DNA of 33,230 nucleotides from CAYFPX01 sp964501915 (GTDB lineage Bacteria; Myxococcota_A; UBA796; CAJQPC01), in NCBI GenBank assembly GCA_964501915.1, contig CAZCVP010000071.1, positions 1-33,230 of the forward strand. The letters run 5' to 3'. A program made the translations under genes and the position numbers. Position 1 is the first letter of the stretch. Every line of letters begins with the position of its first letter. The notes beneath the pieces are model-generated. The model was given only the letters and a program-made list of their open reading frames with translations. It ran no database searches and was not told the origin of the DNA. This document shows, in pieces, positions 25,385-32,600 of the stretch.

Positions 25385-26662
25385 TCAGGAACGGCGCAGG
25401 ACGACCACTCCGAGGTTGACGGCCAGCAGCACCCCGGTCACGGCCAGCCCGACTCCTGTGAGCCGGGCGGCGATCGGGTGGCTGCTCAGCACGGCCACCA
25501 CCCCGGCCAGGGTGGTCAGGCCGTGGACCCACAGCGCCGCGCGGGCCCGGGCGTCGGGCAGCAGGCGGCGCATCGGCGGCACCGGCTCCAGGCCCACCAG
25601 CGCCGAGAAGCGGTGGAACCACACCAGGAAGGGCACGATCCGGTAGAGCATGCCGTGCAGGACCGAGCCGGCCCAGCCCCACACGGCGAGCCAGACGAAG
25701 AGGACGGCCCAGCGACCGCCGAGCTGCCACGCGAGACCGCCCGCGAGCAGCACCAGGGGACCCGTGGCGAGTCCGACCATCCAGAAGCGCAGGCTCGGGT
25801 CGGCCCGCTTCCTGCGGCGCTGGCGCAGGGCCCGGAGGCCGAGCACCGGGTGGACCGCCCAGATCCCGACGGCTCCGGGCAGCGCAGCCCAGGCCACCCC
25901 GAACCCCAGCACGGGGGCGAGCGGCAGGGTGACGGTGCTCAGCGCCAGTCCCACGAGCACCCCGACCCGACCCCACCGCGGCATCGGCTCGGCCAGGTAG
26001 AACATCGGCAGCACCTGGTGGGAGACCGAGGTGAGCAGGGCCCCCACCCAGGCCACCAGGCCCAGGCAGAGGTGGGCGTGGCGCCAGGAGAGCCAGCTCT
26101 CGGACAGGCCGAGCGCGGCGCCGTCGACCACCCCCGCACGCACGCCGGCCAGGGTCACGCCCACCACCGCCACCAGGGCCAGTCCGACCAGGGCCAGGCG
26201 CATGCCGGTCACGGTCTCGCTGCGGGTGGGAGCCCGCACGAGAGCGACGGCGACCGGGAACCAGAACACGACCAGGGCCAGGGTCAGCAGCGCCCCCCCG
26301 GCGACGAGCCACGGCAGGTGGAGGGCGCGGAGGCCGACCACCAGGGCCGCCGTGCCGAGGAGGAAGGTGCCCTGGACGAAGTGGGCCAGGCGCGTCGCCG
26401 GGACCGGCGCTCCGGCCACCACCGGGGTCATCTGGTAGAGCGCTCCCAGCATCACCGACCCCAGCAGGCCCAGGGTGCCGAGGTGGGTGAGGGCCTGGGA
26501 GTAGGGGGTGCCCGAGGCCACCAGGGGCAGGGAGCCATCGACCAGCAGCAGGGTGCCGGCCGCGACCATGGCGACGGGGGCCATGAAGAAGAAGCCGAAG
26601 GGGGCCGCCATCGGCGGCGCCTGGTCGGTGCTCAGGCCCTCGCTGCCGGGCAGGGGGTTCAC
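25385..26662 (-). CDS. 12-TM membrane protein with intramembrane histidines (NnrS / oxidase-I-like)
   Basis: A 425-residue integral membrane protein with about twelve hydrophobic helices. Histidines in or at the ends of helices (H60, H94, H195 and H197 in WRHAHL, H215 in SVSHQVLPMFY, H336 in VLHGMLY, H350 in WFHRF) recall haem-binding proteins such as NnrS or haem-copper oxidase subunit I, but the canonical oxidase H-x-H in helix ten is not there, so this is only a resemblance. The GTG start at 26662 overlaps the TGA of the TetR-DUF2249 gene (GTGA), so it is translationally coupled to its regulator. The context (DUF2249 domains, hemerythrin) supports a role in NO or oxygen handling, by inference. 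Confidence 0.68.
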   Translation of the reverse strand: MNPLPGSEGLSTDQAPPMAAPFGFFFMAPVAMVAAGTLLLVDGSLPLVASGTPYSQALTHLGTLGLLGSVMLGALYQMTPVVAGAPVPATRLAHFVQGTFLLGTAALVVGLRALHLPWLVAGGALLTLALVVFWFPVAVALVRAPTRSETVTGMRLALVGLALVAVVGVTLAGVRAGVVDGAALGLSESWLSWRHAHLCLGLVAWVGALLTSVSHQVLPMFYLAEPMPRWGRVGVLVGLALSTVTLPLAPVLGFGVAWAALPGAVGIWAVHPVLGLRALRQRRRKRADPSLRFWMVGLATGPLVLLAGGLAWQLGGRWAVLFVWLAVWGWAGSVLHGMLYRIVPFLVWFHRFSALVGLEPVPPMRRLLPDARARAALWVHGLTTLAGVVAVLSSHPIAARLTGVGLAVTGVLLAVNLGVVVLRRS

Positions 26663-27729
26663 GCGGGCTTCCTCACCAGGACCACGGCGGTGCCCTCGGG
26701 GTCCTCGAGCACGTCCAGGGCCAGGTCCCGCCGGGCGATCGCTGCCGCCAGCAGCCGGGGGAAGCGCGGCACCCGCGCCAGGTAGGAGCCGCCGGGCGCC
26801 AGCCCGCTCGCGGCGGCCAGCACCGCCTCCAGCGGACCGGGGGCCTCCAGGTCCCGCAGGTCCACGAGCTCCGGCTCGCCGCCGATCACGACGTCCAGCA
26901 CCCAGGCCCCTTCGTGGGAGCGGGCCGCCACGGCGTGGCCCTGGGCCTGGAGAAGGATCACCAGGGGCGTGGGCCGGAAGGGGGCCAGGAGCTGGAGCAG
27001 GCTGCCCGGGGCCAGCTCCCCGACCCGGCCCAGGATCGCGTCGAAGGGCTCCTGGCCCGCCGAGAGCATCGGGCGCAGGTCGAGTCGATCCAGGCTCGGC
27101 TCGGTCGCCACGGGCTCCGCGACCGCCACCGACTCTCCCCGTCCCCGCACACCATCCAGCCAGAGGTCCACCAGCGGTCCGACCTCCTGGGCCAGCCCAC
27201 CCTTCCGATCCCCCACCTCCCACTGGAGGATGAGGCCCTGGATCATGCCGACGAACAGCGTCGCGGCCTGGGCCGGCGACACGCGGGCGTCCAGCTCCCC
27301 GCAGCGCTGTCCCAGGCGCACCAGGGCTCCGGCGAGGTGCTGCTGCCGGGACACCAGGTCCGCCGTCGCCCGACCGACCGGATCTCCACCGGGCGGCCCC
27401 TGGGCGAAGAGCAGGCGGGGCAGGCCCGGGTGCTCCTCGACGAAGCTCAGCAGGGCACCGGCCAGCGCCCGGAGCTGGCCGACCGGCCCCTCGGCCATGC
27501 CGATCGCCCGCGTGGCCACGGACTCCAGCTCCCCCGTGCAGTGGTCCACCACCGCCAGCAGCAGGGCCTCGCGGGAGCGGAAGTGCCGGAAGAGCGCCGG
27601 CTGGCTCACGCCCAGCTCCCGCGCGATCTGGCGGGTGCTCAGCGTCGGCACCGGCGTGTGGGCCAACAGATCCAGGACCGCCAGGACCACCTGCCGCCTT
27701 CGATCTTCGCTCGGGAGTCGCGTCGTCAT
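26659..27729 (-). CDS. TetR-family regulator fused to two DUF2249-like domains
   Basis: A 356-residue protein, far longer than normal TetR regulators (about 200). Residues about 10-56 are the helix-turn-helix (LSTRQIARELGVSQPALFRHF), and about 60-195 the helical ligand/dimer domain. Residues about 215-280 (LDLRPML, EPFDAILGRVGELAPGS, LQAQGHAVAARSHEGAWVLDV) match the DUF2249 pattern, and about 287-352 (ELVDLRDLEAPGPLEAVLAAASGLAPGGSYL) is a second copy. DUF2249 is a TusA/SirA-like fold usually found beside hemerythrin and NO-related genes. It probably binds the palindrome at 27739-27754 and controls itself, the coupled membrane protein and the divergent hemerythrin. Start ATG at 27729. The TetR part is certain, DUF2249 likely. 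Confidence 0.82.
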   Translation of the reverse strand: MTTRLPSEDRRRQVVLAVLDLLAHTPVPTLSTRQIARELGVSQPALFRHFRSREALLLAVVDHCTGELESVATRAIGMAEGPVGQLRALAGALLSFVEEHPGLPRLLFAQGPPGGDPVGRATADLVSRQQHLAGALVRLGQRCGELDARVSPAQAATLFVGMIQGLILQWEVGDRKGGLAQEVGPLVDLWLDGVRGRGESVAVAEPVATEPSLDRLDLRPMLSAGQEPFDAILGRVGELAPGSLLQLLAPFRPTPLVILLQAQGHAVAARSHEGAWVLDVVIGGEPELVDLRDLEAPGPLEAVLAAASGLAPGGSYLARVPRFPRLLAAAIARRDLALDVLEDPEGTAVVLVRKPA

Positions 27730-27738
27730 CGAGAATAT

Positions 27739-27754
27739 GTTATCAGTTGATAAC
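27739..27754. promoter_or_regulatory. Perfect 16-bp palindrome, probable TetR operator
   Basis: The sequence GTTATCA-GT-TGATAAC has 7-base arms that are exact inverted copies. It sits in the 49-bp space between the divergent TetR-DUF2249 (start 27729) and hemerythrin (start 27779) genes, in an AT-rich island that stands out against the GC-rich surroundings and may also hold both -10 regions. A TetR dimer here would block both promoters at once. Binding itself is inferred. Confidence 0.7.
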
Positions 27755-27778
27755 TACCCCAGCAAGCCGGGAAGACCG

Positions 27779-28228
27779 ATGACCGACCCCCACGCCGGAC
27801 CCGTGACCTACTTCACCTCCGACCACCGCACCATCGACGCGATCTGGGCCGACCTGGAGGAGGCGGTCGACGGCGGCAATGCCAGCCGCGCCGCCGTGCT
27901 CTGGCGTCGCTTCGACGGCGCCCTCCGGCGTCACCTGGAGATGGAGGAGCAGGTGCTCTTCCCCGCCTTCGAGCAGGCCACGGGCATGAACGGCATGGGC
28001 CCGACCGCGGTGATGCGCATGGAGCACGAGCAGATGCGCGGCGTCCTGAGCCAGATGGAGCAGGAGGCCTCCCGCGGCGACTACGACGCCCTCTCCGACC
28101 ACGGCGACACCCTGCTGATGCTCATCCAGCAGCACAACGTGAAGGAAGAGGGCATGCTCTACCCGATGTGCGAGCGCACGCTCACGCCGCGGTGGGCGGA
28201 GATCGCCGGGCGACTCGAGCAATTCTGA
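27779..28228 (+). CDS. Hemerythrin-domain (HHE) diiron protein
   Basis: A 149-residue four-helix-bundle protein. Diiron ligands fit the YtfE/ScdA-style set: H16 (SDHRTID), H52 and E56 (RHLEMEEQVLFP), H83 (RMEHEQM), H119 and E123 (QQHNVKEEGMLYP), with the 4-residue His-Glu spacing repeated as in YtfE. It would bind O2 or NO, or help repair Fe-S clusters, in the cytoplasm. The ATG at 27779 with GGGAAG before it is chosen; an in-frame ATG further upstream lies inside the operator and is unlikely. It is divergent from the TetR-DUF2249 regulator, which probably represses it. Confidence 0.88.
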   Translation: MTDPHAGPVTYFTSDHRTIDAIWADLEEAVDGGNASRAAVLWRRFDGALRRHLEMEEQVLFPAFEQATGMNGMGPTAVMRMEHEQMRGVLSQMEQEASRGDYDALSDHGDTLLMLIQQHNVKEEGMLYPMCERTLTPRWAEIAGRLEQF

Positions 28229-28243
28229 GGGCGCCAGCGGCGT

Positions 28244-29374
28244 CTACAGGTACGTGCTGTTCTTCGACCAGTCCCCGTCGGGGTAGTAGGACCACATCAG
28301 CCCGTCCTGGAGGTCGTCGATCAGGTCCGTGGACTCCCGGTCGTCCACGGCCGGGCAGCCCCAGGACTGGCCCAGACGGCCTCGCTCGGTGACGTACTCC
28401 GGCCGTGCGTAGTCGGCGCCGTGGACCACGATGGCCCGATCGCGCACGGCGTCGTTGTAGAGGGGCTCCAGGCCGTCGAGGCGCATCGAGAGACCGTTGC
28501 TGCCGACGTAGTCCTCGGCGGCGACCATCATGCCCAGGCTCGACTGGTGGCTGCCCTCGGTGTTGCTGAAGCTCTCCGCCTGGCCGGCGTCGCTGGAGCT
28601 GGAGGAGCCCTCGCCGTGGGAGACGTGGAGCCACCAGAGCAGCTCTTCGGCGGGGAGGTCCCAGACCCAGAGCCGCTCCAGCGAGGAGTGCAGCGAGAAG
28701 TCGATGATCCCGAAGGTGAGCTTGGAGGCCTGGTCCTCCTCCCAGGCCCGGTCGTAGGCCTGGAGCGCCAGGGCCGCGGTGGGTCGGTCCAGCCCCTCGG
28801 CGGCGAGCTCCGCCGGGGAGACGTGGCCGATCTGGAGGGTGTACTGGCCGGGCAGGGCGGTGCCGCTGCCGTTCACCCAGGTGTCGGCGACGACGTAGTA
28901 GTCGCCCGCCGGGACCCAGGCGCCGGCGGCCCAGTGGCCGCGGTCGTAGCAGTCGTCCGGGTCGAGGGATCCCAGCAGGTGCACGTCGACATCCGCGCCG
29001 GACTCCATCTCCCGCAGATCCATGGCGAGGAAGCCGTCCTCCTCCACCGTCACCCGGTAGATCACCTCCGGACCGGACTCGTCGGTCGTGGGAGAACAGG
29101 CGTAGCTGTCCCACTCGCTCACCCCGCCCCGGGTCGTCCAGGTCTCGCTGATCGGCAGCCAGTCCAGGCAGATCACCCCCTCCGGGCACTCCGGCTCGAC
29201 GGGCACCGTGTCGGTGTCCGGGGGCGGTGCCGTGTCGATCACCGCCGTGTCCGCCGTGTCGACGGGTGGGAGGGTCCCGCTGTCGCCCGTGTCCACCGAG
29301 TCCACCACGACCCCGGGCTCGGGGAGGTCCCGGCTCTCGAAGTCGGGGGCACAGGCGAGCAGGACCAGGAGCAC
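28244..29374 (-). CDS. Lipoprotein with YkuD_2 L,D-transpeptidase-like catalytic domain
   Basis: A 376-residue protein: signal MLLVLLAC (lipid Cys at 8), a Thr/Asp/Pro linker (about 20-65), a beta-rich domain about 75-185 resembling pre-peptidase C-terminal (PPC) domains (EVIYRVTVEEDGFLAMDL, VPAGDYYVVADTW), then the YkuD_2 murein L,D-transpeptidase domain: LHVSHGEGSSS, FSNTEGSHQSSLG, NGLSMRLDGLE, AIVVHGADY (H318) and GQSWGCPAV (C340, catalytic). It would work on peptidoglycan or be a secreted relative of those enzymes. GTG at 29374 is chosen because GGAGG lies just before it; an alternative GTG at 29404 would give an 18-residue signal. It is convergent with the hemerythrin gene. Confidence 0.83.
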   Translation of the reverse strand: MLLVLLACAPDFESRDLPEPGVVVDSVDTGDSGTLPPVDTADTAVIDTAPPPDTDTVPVEPECPEGVICLDWLPISETWTTRGGVSEWDSYACSPTTDESGPEVIYRVTVEEDGFLAMDLREMESGADVDVHLLGSLDPDDCYDRGHWAAGAWVPAGDYYVVADTWVNGSGTALPGQYTLQIGHVSPAELAAEGLDRPTAALALQAYDRAWEEDQASKLTFGIIDFSLHSSLERLWVWDLPAEELLWWLHVSHGEGSSSSSDAGQAESFSNTEGSHQSSLGMMVAAEDYVGSNGLSMRLDGLEPLYNDAVRDRAIVVHGADYARPEYVTERGRLGQSWGCPAVDDRESTDLIDDLQDGLMWSYYPDGDWSKNSTYL

Positions 29375-29607
29375 AGAGCCTCCGAGGTGCGGAGAAGATG
29401 GCACGCTCGGAGCCCGAGTGGGGCCCGGGTGTCCCAGGCTTGACGGACTCGAAACGAGGTCGGGACCGCGGGGAGTGACCCTGCTCGGGGTCCAGCGTGA
29501 AGCGGTGTAGGACGGGAGCAACCGGTTCGCTCGTGACCGGAGGCAGGATGGACAACGACCTCTACGGTCCGCCCAGCGCAGAGCTCGTCGGAGCGGGGTC
29601 GCGCACT

Positions 29608-29630
29608 GAGTGTCGCCCCGAGCGACACTC
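29608..29630 (-). terminator. Hairpin downstream of the NRPS gene
   Basis: Perfect 9-bp stem (GAGTGTCGC at 29608-29616 and its inverted copy GCGACACTC at 29622-29630) with a 5-base loop, starting 28 bp after the NRPS stop codon. No T-tract follows on the minus strand, so it may be a Rho-assisted or mRNA-protecting hairpin and not a classical intrinsic terminator. It lies in the 283-bp space between the NRPS and the L,D-transpeptidase gene; I see nothing else clear in that space. Confidence 0.5.
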
Positions 29631-29657
29631 GGCGTCCGGCGCGAGGGCCTCGGCCGG

Positions 29658-32600
29658 TCAGACGCTGGAGATGACCCCGGGGGGCACCACCCACGCCCCG
29701 AGGTGCAGGGGTGCCGCTCGCCAGCCGAGCGCCTGGACCGCCGCCAGCACCTGCAACGCCCGCTCCAGGTCCACCGGTCCCACGGTGGGCCCCAGCTCGG
29801 GCCGCGCCGCCAGCAGCAGCGCCTCGGCGTGGCAGCCCGGCAGCCAGCGGGCGCCGAACCGGGCCCTCAGCGCCGCCGCCTGGGGAAACGGGGAGCTGCG
29901 CTCCAGGTGGCCGACGTCCAGCAGGCCTCCGCCGACCAGCAAGACGTCGCCGACGGTCTCCATCCGGAGGCGGGCGGTCGCGTCGTCGAAGGCTCGGGGG
30001 AAGGAGTCGTCGACCACCACGGTGCCGGGCCGGAGGCGCTCCACCTCCAGGGCCTGGCCGCCGCTCGTGGCCCCCAGGATCAGGTCGGCCGGGGTCAGGT
30101 CGACGACCCCCTCGGACAGGGCCGGATCTGAGAGCAGCAGCCCCGCCGGCTCCCCGAGACGGGCCCGACACAGGGCCAGTACGGCCTGGCCGATGGCGCC
30201 GTGGCCGAGCACACCCAGGTGCAGGTCCGTCCAGGTCCGGCCCGTGGCCTCCAGCACGCGCTCCACGGTCAAGACCATCGCCACCACCGTGGCCGCATGG
30301 CCCGTGGTCAGCACCTGATCCGGGCGACCGAGAGGACGCAGACCGAGTCCGGTCCAGGTGGGCAGCATGCCGGCGAGGGCGACCACCGGCGCCCGTGTGG
30401 CCCGCACCGCGGCGTCGACCTGGGCGAAGAGCGCTGGGTCCAGGGCCGCTCCCCGAGCCGTGCGGGGCAGGAGCACGAGCTCTGAGCGGCCCGCAGGAGC
30501 GTCGATGGTCTCCACCACCACCGGCTCGGCGACCGGCACCTCCAGGTCCTCGGGCGCGTAGACCACCAGCGCCGCCGCTGGACGCGACCCCAGGCGATCC
30601 CTCAGGGCCCTGGCGACCGGGTGGACACGGGCACCGCCGGAGAGGCGCACCCGCAGCCCCTCACCCACCAACACCGACACGAAGACCTCGGTGCCGGTGG
30701 CGCCGGTGGCGAAGCGGGTGCGAGTCCGGGCGTGATCGAGGGCCAGCGAGCCGGAAGGCGAGGCCACCGCGCCCGGGTCGAGCCAGGTGAGGAAGTAGCG
30801 GCCGAGCACCTCCAGGGGAAGGCCCGTGGGCAGCACGGCGGGGGCGTGGGCCCAGGCCTGCTGGAAGGCCGCGTCGACCGGGGCCACGCTGGCGGGTCCC
30901 CGGACGCGCACCGGCAGACCCCGGGCGAAGGGGCCCACCACTCCGCGGGCCTCGACGGGTCGCTCGGCCAGCGCGGTCGACAGGACCAGGTCCTCGGTCC
31001 CGAGCACCTCCTGGAGCGCCCCGGCGACGGCGGCGAGCACCCACACGAAGGGCGTCACCCCGGCCGCCCGCGCCCTCCCCTGGAGCTCGACCCAGGCCTG
31101 CGGGTCGACGTGGGCCGCGGCGGCCTGGTCAGCGACCGGGGACCCGGCCGGTCGTTGCTCCAGCCCGGCCAGGGCCTCGGCCCACCAGGGATCCGGCGGT
31201 GGATCCTCGGCGATCCATCGACGGAAGGGAGGCGCGGGCGGCAGCCGGGCGCCGTCGTGCAGCAGGACCAGCTCGGCGGCCAGCAGCCAGGCGCTCCAGG
31301 CGTCGGCGACGAGGTGGTGGGCCGTCAGCAGCAGCTCGTGACGCTCCGGGTCGAGCTGCACGAGGCGCACCCGCACCAGCGGCCACCGCTCGGGATCGAT
31401 GCGGGTGGCGCAGGCCTCCTGCCAGCGGGCCTCCAGCGCCGCCGAGTGGTGCTCCTCGGGCAGGTCCCTCAGGTCGTCCCGCTGGAGCAGGAGCCGCCCG
31501 GGCGCCGCCAGCACCCGCTGCTCCGGACCGGGTCCGAACACGGTGCGCAGGGACTCGTGGCGGGCGACGAGGGCCGCCAGCGCCTCCTCGAAGGCCTCGA
31601 TCGACAGGGACCCCCGCACCGGCACCGAGGCGCTCCAGGTCGGGGAGCGACCCGCTCGGGACGCCAGCCAGAAGCCCCGCTGGACCGGCGCCAGGGGCAG
31701 GGGACCCTCGGGCAGCGCGACCGGGGCCAGCCGGGGTTCTTCGACCGCGTCACCGACAGCGGCCGCCATCTCGTGCAGCCGCGATGCCCGGTAGAGCACC
31801 AGCGGCGACGGCACGTCCAGGCCCTGGGCACGGAGTCGATCCAGGACCTCCAGCAGCCGCAGGGAGTCTCCTCCGAGGCCGAAGAAGTCGTCGTCGGGAC
31901 CGGGCTCCGACGACAGCTCCAACACGTCCCGCCACGCCCGGGCGACCTGGGACGCCGCGGGCACCGCCAGCTCCGGCTCCGCCACCAGCCCCGCCCTCAC
32001 CGCGATCCGATCGGCCTTGCCCGCCGGCGTCCTGGGCAGCAGGTCGACCACCTCGAAGCGGGCCGGCACCATGTACCGGGGCAGGCGCTCGACGAGCCAG
32101 CTCCGCAGGGCGCCCGCGTCAGCGACGCCCTCCACCGTCGCCACCAGTCGACCCCGCTCGTCCTGGAGCACCACGGCCCCGCGCACGTCCGGGTGGTTGC
32201 AGAGGGCGTGCTCCACCTCGCCCAGCTCCACCCGGTTGCCCGCCACCTGGACCTGGGCGTCGACCCGTCCCAGGTGGACCAGGGCCCCGTCCGGGCGCCG
32301 TCGCACGAGGTCACCGGTCCGGTAGACCCGCCCCAGGCCGGCCACGTCGACGAAGGCGGCGGCCGTCCTCGCCGGGTCGTCCAGGTAGCCCTCGGCGACC
32401 GCGACCCCGACCGCCAGCTCACCGACGCCGTCCTCGACGTCCAGCAGGTGGACCCGGACCCCGGACCGCTCGCGCCCGATCGGCGTGTGGCGCTCCTCCG
32501 CGGCCGGGGCCGCCAGGACCTCGTGCCAGGTCGCGTTGACCACGCTCTCCGTGGACCCGTAGAGGTTGGCGAGCCGCACCCGGGGACCGAAGCGCTCCCG

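Noticed and set aside
27736..27778. In-frame upstream ATG that would lengthen the hemerythrin
   Set aside because: It lies in the palindromic operator, has no ribosome binding site, and the added residues match nothing in hemerythrins.
29497..30318. Plus-strand open frame across the NRPS 3' end and the intergenic region
   Set aside because: Mostly antisense to the reductase-like domain; Ser/Arg/Ala-rich with no motif or ribosome binding site.
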